Of a stretch of 64,000 bases of DNA, positions 30,159-40,482 are shown one piece after another. The DNA is from Candidatus Onthenecus intestinigallinarum. Lineage in GTDB: Bacteria > Bacillota > Clostridia > Christensenellales > Aristaeellaceae. Location of the stretch: contig DVFJ01000008.1 of the NCBI GenBank assembly GCA_018713325.1, positions 1-64,000 of the forward strand, given 5' to 3'. The notes below the pieces were generated by a model. The model saw only the letters and a list, made by a program, of their open reading frames with translations, was not told the DNA's origin and searched no databases. The position numbers and the translations under genes were made by a program. Every line of letters starts with the position of its first letter. The stretch's first letter is position 1.

Positions 30159-30187
30159 GCATAAGCAGGGCGGCAGATTCCATACTA
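30159..30187 (+). promoter_or_regulatory. Candidate sigma-G promoter of spoVT
   Basis: GCATA (30159-30163), 17-bp spacer, CATACTA (30181-30187). Confidence 0.65.
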
Positions 30188-30224
30188 GGCTTGTCGAGGA
30201 AAACAACGATAGGAGGCAGACGGG

Positions 30225-30779
30225 GTGCGAGCAACAGGCATTGTGCGCAGAATCGACGAATTGGGACGCGTGGTCATCCCCAAGGAGATCCGCCGGACGC
30301 TGCGGATCCGCGAGGGCGACCCGCTGGAAATCTACACGGACAAGGACGGCGAGGTGATCCTCAAGAAGTATTCCCCGATCGGGGAGATCTCTTCCTTTGC
30401 CAAGGACTACACCGAGTCGCTCTTTCGCGCGCTGGGGCACATCGCGTGCATCTGCGACCGGGATATGGTCGTCTCGGCCAGCGGCGTGCCGCGCAAGGAG
30501 CTGTGCGACAGGCCCATCAGCCGCGACCTGGAGGCGGCCATTCAGGGACGCCAGGTCGTCAATGTCAACCGCCAGTCCGGCGGCCGGATGCTGGCCGTCA
30601 CCAACGAGGAGGATGCCGCGGCGTACACCGCGCAGGTCATCTGTCCGATCATCGCCGACGGCGAGTCCATCGGCGCGGTGCTCCTGCTCTCGCGCGAGCA
30701 GAACGCCAGGATGGGCGACACAGAGCTCAAGGTCGCCGAAACCACCGCGTCCATCGTTGGCAGACAAATGGAGCAGTAA
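30225..30779 (+). CDS. spoVT: Stage V sporulation protein T, AbrB-family regulator
   Basis: MRATGIVRRIDELGRVVIPKEIRRTLRIREGDPLEIYTDKDGEVILKKYSPIGE plus GAF-like C-terminal domain; GTG start. Confidence 0.96.
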   Translation: MRATGIVRRIDELGRVVIPKEIRRTLRIREGDPLEIYTDKDGEVILKKYSPIGEISSFAKDYTESLFRALGHIACICDRDMVVSASGVPRKELCDRPISRDLEAAIQGRQVVNVNRQSGGRMLAVTNEEDAAAYTAQVICPIIADGESIGAVLLLSREQNARMGDTELKVAETTASIVGRQMEQ

Positions 30780-32456
<1,677 letters not shown>

Positions 32457-32469
32457 GGCGTCATCAAAG

Positions 32470-32498
32470 AAGCGGATATACCGACGGTATATCCGCTT
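32470..32498 (+). terminator. Intrinsic terminator
   Basis: AAGCGGATATACC-GAC-GGTATATCCGCTT followed by TTT. Confidence 0.85.
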
Positions 32499-32557
32499 TT
32501 TACTGCACAAAAAAAGCGGCCCGGAATCTCCGGACCGCCGCTGTTTTGTTCAAGGGC

Positions 32558-33583
32558 TCAAGGCATGCGCGCGATCGCGTCCGCCAGCGCCCTTGCGTTC
32601 TGCTCGGGCGTCGCCCAGCTGGTCACAAAGCGCACGGCCGTGCGTCCGTCCGGCAGGGGCGACCAGACCTGGAAGCCGAAGTCGCGCGAGAGAAAGTCCA
32701 TCTGCGCCTGCGTCAGAATGGGGAACAGCTGGTTTGTCGCCGTCTGCACGAAGAACGGCACGCCGCGCGCCGTCAGCGCCGCGCGCACGATCTGCGCCAT
32801 GGCGTTGGCGTGGCGCGCCAGATCCATGCACAGGCCGTCCGCGAGCAGCACGTCAAACTGCCGCCCCACGACGAAGCCCTTGGCCAGCATGCCGCCGCGG
32901 TTCTTGATCAGATAGCGGAAGTCGGGCTTGAGCGAGGGATGGACGACGACCATCGCCTCGCCCAGCAGCGCGCCGTTCTTTGTGCCGCCGATGTAGAACG
33001 CGTCGCACAGGCGCGGCAGGTCGGCAAACGTCACGTCGCAGCCCTCGCTGGCCAGCGCGCTGCACAGCCGCGCGCCGTCCATGTACAGGTACATCCCCAG
33101 CTCGTCGCAGGCCGCGCGCAGCGCCCGCAGCTCGTCCAGGCTGTACACCGTGCCCAGCTCGGACGCATTGGAGATGAACGCCACCCGCGGGCGCACCATG
33201 TGCTCGTCCGTATGCGTGGCCACGACGGCGCGAAGCGCTCCGGCGGTCAGTTTGCCGTTCTCGGCCGGCACGGAGAGGATCTTGTGCCCCGCGCCTTCGA
33301 CCGCGCCGGTCTCATGCGTGTTGATGTGCCCGCAGTCCGCACACACGACCGCCTCGTGCGGCCGCAGGAACGCCGTCAGCGCGATGAGGTTGGCGCTGGT
33401 GCCGCCAACGAGCAGGTGCACGTCCGCCTCCGGGCAGCCAATCAGCGCGCGGACTCGCTCGTGCGCGCGCAGCGACACCTCGTCCAGCCCATAGCCGCAG
33501 CACTGGGACAGGTTCCCGGCCTGCATCCCCTCCAGAACGCGCGGATGCGCGCCTTCGCTGTAGTCGTTCAGAAACAGAATCAT
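32558..33583 (-). CDS. ltaE: Low-specificity L-threonine aldolase (beta-eliminating lyase family)
   Basis: LNDYSEGAHPRVLEGM, GGTSANLIALTAFLRPHEAVVCADCGHINTHETGA, MDGARLCSALASEGCDVTFADLPRLCDAFYIGGTKNGALLGEAMV. Confidence 0.9.
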   Translation of the reverse strand: MILFLNDYSEGAHPRVLEGMQAGNLSQCCGYGLDEVSLRAHERVRALIGCPEADVHLLVGGTSANLIALTAFLRPHEAVVCADCGHINTHETGAVEGAGHKILSVPAENGKLTAGALRAVVATHTDEHMVRPRVAFISNASELGTVYSLDELRALRAACDELGMYLYMDGARLCSALASEGCDVTFADLPRLCDAFYIGGTKNGALLGEAMVVVHPSLKPDFRYLIKNRGGMLAKGFVVGRQFDVLLADGLCMDLARHANAMAQIVRAALTARGVPFFVQTATNQLFPILTQAQMDFLSRDFGFQVWSPLPDGRTAVRFVTSWATPEQNARALADAIARMP

Positions 33584-33772
33584 CTCAAGCCCCTCTTTTC
33601 TGGCGTGAATCTACCCAGCAGTGTAGCACAAGGCGGCGAAAAACACAAGCAGGCCCTGTTGGCAGGCGGACATTGGACGCAATGACTGGACGAAATAGAC
33701 AAAATCTGATATACTGACATCAGCAAACCGATGAAGCGGCGCCAGGCCGCAGGAAAAGAGGAGAATCGGAGC

Positions 33773-34678
33773 ATGAATACGACGCTTGTCATCATGGCGG
33801 CGGGCATGGGCTCGCGCTACGGCGGCAACAAACAGGTGGCCCAGATCGGGCCCGGCGGCGAGATGCTGATGGAGTACTCCATATACGATGCGTTGCGCGC
33901 AGGGTTTACCAAGGTGGTGCTCATCATCAAGCGCGACATGCTGGAGACGGTCAAGGGCCTTGTCGGCGATCGCGTCGCCCAGCGGGCGCAGGTGGAATAC
34001 GTCTTTCAGGACTTCTCGTCCATCCCCGCGTTCTATTCGGTGCCCGCGGAGCGCAAAAAGCCGTTTGGCACGGTGCACGCCATCCTGTGCGCACGTGACG
34101 TCGTGCACGAGCCCTTTGCCGTGCTCAATGCCGACGACTACTACGGCGTGCCCGCGTTCGAGTCGATGCACGCCTGTCTGCAGCAGCTCGCGCCCAGCGG
34201 GGACGCCGCCATGGTCGGCTATCGCCTGCGCAACACGGTCTCCGAGCACGGCACGGTCACGCGCGGCGTGTGCACAGTGCGGGATGGCCGCCTGGCAGGC
34301 GTGACGGAGACGTACGGCATCCGTCCGTTCCCGGATGGCAGCATCCGCGATACGCACGAGGACGGCGCGGGCGTGCCGCTGGACCCGGACGCGCTGGTCT
34401 CCATGAACTTCTGGGGCTTTACGCCGTGGATCTTCGAGGCAGGCGCGGCGTACTTTGACGCGTTTCTGCGCGGCCTGCCGGCCGACAGCCTCAAGGGCGA
34501 GTGCCTGCTGCCCGTCATGGTCGACGAGCTGATGCGTGCGGGCCGGCTGTCCGTGCGCATGCTGTCCACGGACGCGGCATGGTTTGGCATGACCTATCAG
34601 GAGGACCGGCCGCGCGTGGCCGAGGCGCTGCGCGCGCTGCACGCGTCGGGCGTCTACCCGCCCACACTCAAGGCGTGA
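33773..34678 (+). CDS. Nucleotidyltransferase / NDP-sugar pyrophosphorylase-like
   Basis: TLVIMAAGMGSRYGGNKQVAQIGPGGEMLMEYSIYDAL, VLNADDYYG. Confidence 0.88.
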   Translation: MNTTLVIMAAGMGSRYGGNKQVAQIGPGGEMLMEYSIYDALRAGFTKVVLIIKRDMLETVKGLVGDRVAQRAQVEYVFQDFSSIPAFYSVPAERKKPFGTVHAILCARDVVHEPFAVLNADDYYGVPAFESMHACLQQLAPSGDAAMVGYRLRNTVSEHGTVTRGVCTVRDGRLAGVTETYGIRPFPDGSIRDTHEDGAGVPLDPDALVSMNFWGFTPWIFEAGAAYFDAFLRGLPADSLKGECLLPVMVDELMRAGRLSVRMLSTDAAWFGMTYQEDRPRVAEALRALHASGVYPPTLKA

Positions 34679-34694
34679 CGGACGCGACAACCGG

Positions 34695-34720
34695 GCGCCG
34701 GAAGCTGCGGCTTCCGGCGC
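34695..34720 (+). terminator. Intrinsic terminator
   Basis: GCGCCGGAAGC-TGC-GGCTTCCGGCGC followed by ATTTTG. Confidence 0.7.
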
Positions 34721-34762
34721 ATTTTGTCAGACGGATGGAGGGAAGGCGCGCATGCGCCGCAT

Positions 34763-36757
34763 ATGAACAGGACGATCGGCATTCTGGCCCACGCGGACGC
34801 GGGCAAGACGACGCTCAGCGAGCAGATTCTCTGCCTGGCGGGCGTGCTGCGCGCGCCGGGACGCGTGGACCATCAGGACGCGTTCATGGATTCGGACGCG
34901 ATGGAGCGCCGCCGGGGCATCACGATCTTTTCCGGCCAGGCGGTCTTTGCGCTTGGCGAAAACCGCTATACGTTGCTGGACACGCCGGGCCATGCGGATT
35001 TTTCCGCCGAGATGGAGCGCGCGCTGCAGGCGCTGGATGCGGCGATCCTCGTCGTCAGCTGCGTGGAGGGCGTGCAGAGCCACACGGAGACGATCTGGCG
35101 GCTGGCGCGCCGGGCCGGGCTGCCGGCCTTCTTCTTCCTGAACAAGACGGACCGCGTGGGCGCGGATGTGGACCGCACGCTCGCCGCCATCCGCAAGCGC
35201 CTGACGCCGGACTGCGCGCTGTTTGGCGAAGGGGCGGCGCAGGGCCGCTTTTCCGACGCGGAGCGGGAGGAGATCGCCGCGCGCGACGAGGCGCTGCTGG
35301 AGCGCTACCTGGAGGATGGCGCGACGGACGCGGCATTCATGGAGGCTGCGCGGCGCGAGGTGGCGCAGGGACGGCTGTTCCCGGCGTTCAGCGGCGCGGC
35401 CCTGCGCGGCGAGGGCGTCGAGGCGCTGCTGTATGGCCTGGACGCGCTGTTGACGACCGACTACGCGTCGCGCCTGGACGAGCCGTTTGCCGCGCACGTG
35501 TTCCGCGTGCGCCGGGACGGCCAGGGGGCGCGGGAGACGCACATGAAGGTGCTCGCGGGCAGGCTGCGCGTCAAGGACGAGGTGCAGGCGCTGACGGCGG
35601 ACGGCGGGACGGCGCGTGAGAAGGCGCACGAGCTGCGCGTCTATCACGGCGAGCGCTACCGTTCCGTTGCACAGGCCGGCGCGGGCGAGGTCGTCGCAGT
35701 GACGGGGCTGGCCCTGCCGCTGCCCGGCGACCGCATCGGCGACCGGCCCGCCCGCGCGCGGTTTGAGACGCGGCCGATGCTGCGCGCCCGTGCGCTGTTC
35801 GGCCCGCCGCTGCAAAAGGACGCCGTGCTGGCCGCGATGCGCCAGCTGGAGCAGGAGGATCCCGCGCTCTCGGTCGGCGTCGACCCGGACACGGGCGAGC
35901 CGGAGGTCAGCGTCATGGGCCCCATCCAGCTGGAGGTGCTTCAGGAGCTGCTGCGCACGCGCTTTGCGATGGATGTGCGCTTTGGCGACAGCCGCATCCT
36001 GTACCTGGAGACGATCGCAGCGCCGGCGATGGGCGTGGGGCACTACGAGCCGCTGCGCCACTATGCGGAGGTGCATCTGCGCCTGACGCCCGGCCCGCGC
36101 GGCAGCGGCGTGACATTCCAAAGCGTATGCCCGGTGGATGTGCTGGCGCTCAACTGGCAGCGGCTGATCGGGACGCATGTGCTGGAGCGTGCGCATCGCG
36201 GCGTGCTGACCGGCGCGCCGCTGACGGACGTGTGCGTGACGCTTGTGACGGGGCGCGCGCACCTGAAGCACACGGAGGGAGGCGACTTCCGCGAGGCGAC
36301 GTATCGCGCGATCCGGCAGGGGCTGATGGGCGCGCAGAGCGTGCTGCTCGAGCCGGTGTGCCGTTTTGCGCTGAGCGTGCCCCAGGGCGCGCTGGGCCGC
36401 GTGCTCGCAGACCTGACGCGCCTGCGCGCGGACTTTGAGGCGCCGCAGCAGACGGATGAAATGGCGTCGATCGAGGGCCTGTGTCCTGCCTCGACGTTCA
36501 TGCGCTATCCCGCGGCGTTCACGGCGGCGACGCACGGGCGCGGCACGGTCTCCTACGCGCTGTCGCACTATGCGCCCTGCCACGACGCGGAACAGGTCGT
36601 TGCGGCGGCGGCATACAATCCGCTGGCCAGCCTCGCGGATACGCCGGATTCGGTGTTTTGCAGCCATGGTGCGGGCTTCAACGTCAGCTGGCGCGAGGCG
36701 CCCGCCTGGGCGCACTGTCCGCCGCCGGAGCGGGAGACAAGACCGTTTGTGCCGTAA
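34763..36757 (+). CDS. TetM/EF-G-like translational GTPase
   Basis: GILAHADAGKTTLSEQIL, RRRGITIFSGQAVF, LLDTPGHADFSAEMERAL, FFLNKTDRVGAD, EGGDFREATYRAIRQGL. Confidence 0.88.
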   Translation: MNRTIGILAHADAGKTTLSEQILCLAGVLRAPGRVDHQDAFMDSDAMERRRGITIFSGQAVFALGENRYTLLDTPGHADFSAEMERALQALDAAILVVSCVEGVQSHTETIWRLARRAGLPAFFFLNKTDRVGADVDRTLAAIRKRLTPDCALFGEGAAQGRFSDAEREEIAARDEALLERYLEDGATDAAFMEAARREVAQGRLFPAFSGAALRGEGVEALLYGLDALLTTDYASRLDEPFAAHVFRVRRDGQGARETHMKVLAGRLRVKDEVQALTADGGTAREKAHELRVYHGERYRSVAQAGAGEVVAVTGLALPLPGDRIGDRPARARFETRPMLRARALFGPPLQKDAVLAAMRQLEQEDPALSVGVDPDTGEPEVSVMGPIQLEVLQELLRTRFAMDVRFGDSRILYLETIAAPAMGVGHYEPLRHYAEVHLRLTPGPRGSGVTFQSVCPVDVLALNWQRLIGTHVLERAHRGVLTGAPLTDVCVTLVTGRAHLKHTEGGDFREATYRAIRQGLMGAQSVLLEPVCRFALSVPQGALGRVLADLTRLRADFEAPQQTDEMASIEGLCPASTFMRYPAAFTAATHGRGTVSYALSHYAPCHDAEQVVAAAAYNPLASLADTPDSVFCSHGAGFNVSWREAPAWAHCPPPERETRPFVP

Positions 36758-36955
36758 GGGGGAACGCGTCCGGGATTCCTGGAGGACTGAGAAGGAAATG
36801 TGCCGCTGTTCGTCCGGAATAGGTGAAGGACAATTCGCAAGGCCGGGCGCGCTGAAAAAACGGATTTTGTAAAACCGGCGTTGAACGTGAAACCCGACAG
36901 TATGCGATCGTCGTGCCGGAGAAGAAGCGCTGACCGGTTCGGCGCGTGCAAGCCA

Positions 36956-36990
36956 ACAGCCCTGCGCCACAGAGAAAGGCGCAGGGCTGT
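36956..36990 (-). terminator. Hairpin downstream of the lar cluster (possible terminator)
   Basis: ACAGCCCTGCGCC/GGCGCAGGGCTGT, weak U tract. Confidence 0.45.
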
Positions 36991-37017
36991 CGAATGTAGA
37001 CAGGCGTCGGGGGACGA

Positions 37018-38355
37018 TTACCGTTCGCCCTCCTGCTCGACGGCGTGGGCGGCGTCGGGGAAGGAGAGGTTCGCCTCGCGCGCGATGCGGGCGACGTCGT
37101 CGGACTCGGGCTTCTCGCGGCGCACGCCGTATCCCTCCGAGCGCTTGAAGCGCACGGGCCCAAAGCGCGTGGGGCGCGTCTCCTGCGTGCGCGTGGAGAG
37201 AACATAGCGTTCCTGTACGCAGCAGCGCACGCCCAGCGTCGTGGTCTGCTCCAGCATCAGGCGCGCAAAGCGCGGCGCTTCGTCCTCCGGGCAGATGCAG
37301 CCCAGCAGCACGCCGGGGCGGTTCTTCTTCATGAACAGCGGGGCGGTGTATACATCCAGCGCGCCGGCGGAGAGCAGGGCCTCCGACGCGAAGGCGACGG
37401 CCTCCGGCGTCATGTCGTCCAGATTGCAGCGCAGCTCGGCGACGCGCGGCTGCAGGTCGTCATGCTCGCCCAGGAACGCGCGCAGGCAGTTGGCGACGGG
37501 AAAATCCTTCTTGCCCATGCCGTAGCCGATCCGCTCCGTCGCCATGGCCTCCATCGGGCCAAAGGCGTCGACGAAGTATTTGAGCAGCGCCGCGCCCGTC
37601 GGCGTGCACAGCTCGCCCTCGACGCGGCCCGCGTTGCAGGGCACGCCGCGCAGAATGGAGGCCGTCGCGGGCGCCGGTACCGGCAGGATGCCGTGCGCAC
37701 AGCGCACGTGACCATAACCTGTGCTGACGGGCGAGGCGATCACGCGATCCGGCGCGATGCGCTCCATCAGCATCGACACGCCGACGATGTCGGCCACGGC
37801 GTCCAAGGAGCCGACCTCGTGAAAGTGGATCTCCTCCACCGGCCGGCCGTGCGCCTCAGCTTCCGCCTGCGCGATCAGCGCATAGACCGCCAGCGCGTCG
37901 CGGCGGACGGTGTCGGAGACGGGAAGCCCTGCAATGATCGATTCGATCTCGCGCATGCCGGCGTGGTGATGATGCGCATGGGCATGTTCATGCGCATGCT
38001 CGTGCTCATGTTCATGTTCATGCGCATGCTCGTGCTCATGGGCATGGACATGCTCGTGCATATGCTCATGCGCATGCTCGTGCGCATGGGGATGGACGAA
38101 CGCATGCGGGGATACGTGCGCGCCGTCGCCATGGACGTCGAGGCTTTCCTCTGCCTCGCCGTGCACGGTGACGGACATGTGGATGCCGCTGATGCCGCAC
38201 TTGGCGGAGGGCTCCATCTCCACGCGCACGCCGGGCAGGCCCAGGGCGTTCATCTCCCGCACGAAGGCGTGCGGATCGTCCAACAGGCCGGCGAGCGCGC
38301 CCAGAAGCATGTCGCCCGACGCGCCCATCGCACATTCCAGGTAGAGCAGTTTCAT
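37018..38355 (-). CDS. larC: Nickel-pincer cofactor biosynthesis protein LarC with His-rich insertion
   Basis: MKLLYLECAMGASGDMLLGALAGL, HFHEVGSLDAVADIVG, CTPTGAALLKYFVD, LRCNLDDMTPEA; (A/E)H-repeat about residues 84-131. Confidence 0.95.
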   Translation of the reverse strand: MKLLYLECAMGASGDMLLGALAGLLDDPHAFVREMNALGLPGVRVEMEPSAKCGISGIHMSVTVHGEAEESLDVHGDGAHVSPHAFVHPHAHEHAHEHMHEHVHAHEHEHAHEHEHEHEHAHEHAHAHHHHAGMREIESIIAGLPVSDTVRRDALAVYALIAQAEAEAHGRPVEEIHFHEVGSLDAVADIVGVSMLMERIAPDRVIASPVSTGYGHVRCAHGILPVPAPATASILRGVPCNAGRVEGELCTPTGAALLKYFVDAFGPMEAMATERIGYGMGKKDFPVANCLRAFLGEHDDLQPRVAELRCNLDDMTPEAVAFASEALLSAGALDVYTAPLFMKKNRPGVLLGCICPEDEAPRFARLMLEQTTTLGVRCCVQERYVLSTRTQETRPTRFGPVRFKRSEGYGVRREKPESDDVARIAREANLSFPDAAHAVEQEGER

Positions 38356-39107
38356 TCCTCGATTCCCCCCATCGTATTGATCCGGTGCGCAAGGAAACCT
38401 GCGCCGAAGCCGTTGTCGATATTGACGACGCTCACGCCGCTGGCGCAGGCGTTGAGCATGGACAGCAGCGCCGCCACGCCGTGAAAGCTCGCGCCATAGC
38501 CGACGCTGGTCGGGACGGCGACGACGGGACAGTCGACCAGGCCGCCGATGACGCTGGCCAGCGCGCCCTCCATGCCCGCCACCGCGACGACGACGCGCGC
38601 GCGCATCAGGTCGTCCACGTGTGAGAGCAGGCGATGTAGTCCGGCGACGCCCACGTCGTACAGGCGCGTCACATGGCTGCCGAGCGTCTCGGCGGTCAGG
38701 GCGGCCTCTTCGGCGACGGGCATGTCGCTGGTGCCGCCCGTGGCGACGACGACGTTGCCGCGCAGCGCAAGCGGGCGCGGCGCCGCGACGGCGATGCGCG
38801 ATACGGGGTCATAGCGGGCCTCGACGCCCGCGCACACGGCCGCGCCCTGCTCAGGCGACAGGCGCGTGATCAGGATGTTCGTCGAGCCCGCGGCGATCAG
38901 GCGCTGCGCGATGCCGACGATCTGCTCGGGCGTCTTGCTCTGTCCGTAGATGACCTCGCCCACCCCCTGGCGCAGCGCCCGGTGGTGGTCGATCTTGGCA
39001 TATCCCAGGTCCTCAAAGGGCTGCGCGCGCAGGCGCAGCGCGGCCTCCTCGGGCGAGAGCGCGCCTGAGCGCACCTGTTGCAGAATCGAAAGGGTGTCCA
39101 AACTCAA
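38352..39107 (-). CDS. larB: Nickel-pincer cofactor biosynthesis protein LarB
   Basis: VVVATGGTSDMPVAEEAALTAETLG, VGVAGLHRLL, AVAGMEGALASVIGGLVDCPVVAVPTSVGYGASFHGVAALLSMLNACASGVSVVNIDNGFGAG. Confidence 0.95.
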   Translation of the reverse strand: MSLDTLSILQQVRSGALSPEEAALRLRAQPFEDLGYAKIDHHRALRQGVGEVIYGQSKTPEQIVGIAQRLIAAGSTNILITRLSPEQGAAVCAGVEARYDPVSRIAVAAPRPLALRGNVVVATGGTSDMPVAEEAALTAETLGSHVTRLYDVGVAGLHRLLSHVDDLMRARVVVAVAGMEGALASVIGGLVDCPVVAVPTSVGYGASFHGVAALLSMLNACASGVSVVNIDNGFGAGFLAHRINTMGGIEE

Positions 39108-39889
39108 TCCCTCGCTTTCAGGTCGAGCAGCACGGCGTCAAAGACGCCGTCCAGTGCGCTCAGGATCTGTGTGCGCTGTGCGACGGCGCGTTCCAGCTGG
39201 GCGGCAGGCAGCTGAATGCGCGCCGCGCTGCCGTACAGCCGCACGCGCAGGTCGGAAAAGCCCATCGCGCGCAGCGCATCCTCCGCGCGCTCCACACGCG
39301 CGAGCGCCTCCGCCTCAATGGCCACGCCCGCAGGCACGCGCGTGGCCAGGCACGCATAGGCGGGCTTGTCCCACGTGAACAGTCCGGCCTCGTGCGAGAG
39401 CGCGCGCACCTGCGCCTTGGTCAGGCCGGCTTCGCGCAGCGGGGAGCGCACGCACAGCTCGCGCAGCGCGCGCATGCCGGGCCGGTCCGAGGCGTCGTCG
39501 GAGGCGTTGGTGCCGTCGATCATCAGGTCGTAACCGTCGGCTTTGGCCGCGCGGAGCATCTGCCCGAACATCGCGCGCTTGCAATGATAGCAGCGGTCGG
39601 CCGGGTTGGCGCGCACCGTATCCAGCGCCAGGATGTCCAGCGGCACGACGGTCATCTGCGCGCCGAGCTCCCGCGCAAGGCGCTGCGCGTCCGCAAGCTC
39701 GAAGGCGGGCTGAAACGCGGTGTGCACGCAATAGGCGCGCACGTCACAGCCGAAGCGCCGGGCGGCATGGAGCAGGTATGCGGAGTCCGCGCCGCCGGAG
39801 AACGCCAGCGCCGCGCGCGGATGCTCGTGGAAAAAGGCCGAAAGGCGCGATTCGGCTGCGCGCGTGGCCGCGTCGATGGGATGGAGCAT
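39104..39889 (-). CDS. larE: LarE-type ATP-dependent sulfur transferase
   Basis: ALAFSGGADSAYLLHAA (PP-loop), NPADRCYHCKRAMF, DGTNASDDASDRPG, CLATRVPAG. Confidence 0.94.
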   Translation of the reverse strand: MLHPIDAATRAAESRLSAFFHEHPRAALAFSGGADSAYLLHAARRFGCDVRAYCVHTAFQPAFELADAQRLARELGAQMTVVPLDILALDTVRANPADRCYHCKRAMFGQMLRAAKADGYDLMIDGTNASDDASDRPGMRALRELCVRSPLREAGLTKAQVRALSHEAGLFTWDKPAYACLATRVPAGVAIEAEALARVERAEDALRAMGFSDLRVRLYGSAARIQLPAAQLERAVAQRTQILSALDGVFDAVLLDLKARD

Positions 39890-39973
39890 CGGATCCCCCT
39901 CCGTTCGGTATGGATACTCCCCAGTATAGCACGCCCTGCGCGGCGTGTATAGCGCCGTTTTCAGCGGATGCGC

Positions 39974-40348
39974 TCACTTGGCTGCGGAAAACCAAAACGC
40001 CTCGTCCAGCCAGGACATCAGCGTATCGTCGATTTCATCCTCTGCCACGACCAGGACGTGGTGCGTCCAGCGATTGGGGTACGCCTCGACGGCCTGCGCG
40101 ATGCGCGGCGACTCCTTGCGGCAGGGCAGGCCAAAGGAGACCAGCAGATATGCCTCCGGCCAGCCCTTGACCCTGCGCCAGGGCAGCGAGGCCATCGCAA
40201 AGACGTGGCGGTTGCGAAAGGAAATCTGGGTTTTGGCGACCCGGACGTCCATGTCCGGGTATGCGCGCTCCAGCTTCTCTCGGAGCGCGGCGTACAGCGG
40301 CAGCATCTGCGGCATGCGGTTGAAGAACGCGATCTCGTCAAAGGACAT
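39974..40348 (-). CDS. Conserved small protein, DUF5655-like
   Basis: MSFDEIAFFNRMPQMLPLYAALREKL...VAKTQISFRNRHVFAMASLP. Confidence 0.65.
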   Translation of the reverse strand: MSFDEIAFFNRMPQMLPLYAALREKLERAYPDMDVRVAKTQISFRNRHVFAMASLPWRRVKGWPEAYLLVSFGLPCRKESPRIAQAVEAYPNRWTHHVLVVAEDEIDDTLMSWLDEAFWFSAAK

Positions 40349-40430
40349 CTCCCGGCCTCCTCTGGAACGCGAATACAGCAACATTTTGCGGCAACGCCTG
40401 GATTTTGTCAAGTGGAGGGGCGCAAAGAAA

Positions 40431-40459
40431 ACCCGCCGTTTCCGAGGGAAACGGCGGGT
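40431..40459 (-). terminator. Intrinsic terminator downstream of polysaccharide deacetylase gene
   Basis: ACCCGCCGTTTCC-GAG-GGAAACGGCGGGT. Confidence 0.75.
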
Positions 40460-40482
40460 GGGCCGGACACGGGCGCAGGGTT

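Noticed and set aside
34763-36757. Acquired tetracycline resistance gene
   Set aside because: Divergent from Tet(M) as remembered, no mobile element context; kept as TetM/EF-G-like GTPase only.
34727-36970. 747-aa minus-strand ORF
   Set aside because: Antisense shadow of the TetM-like GTPase gene.
37963-38106. CRISPR-like or minisatellite array (CATG/GCATGCTC repeats)
   Set aside because: Repeats are in phase with the LarC frame and encode a His-rich segment; no unique spacers.
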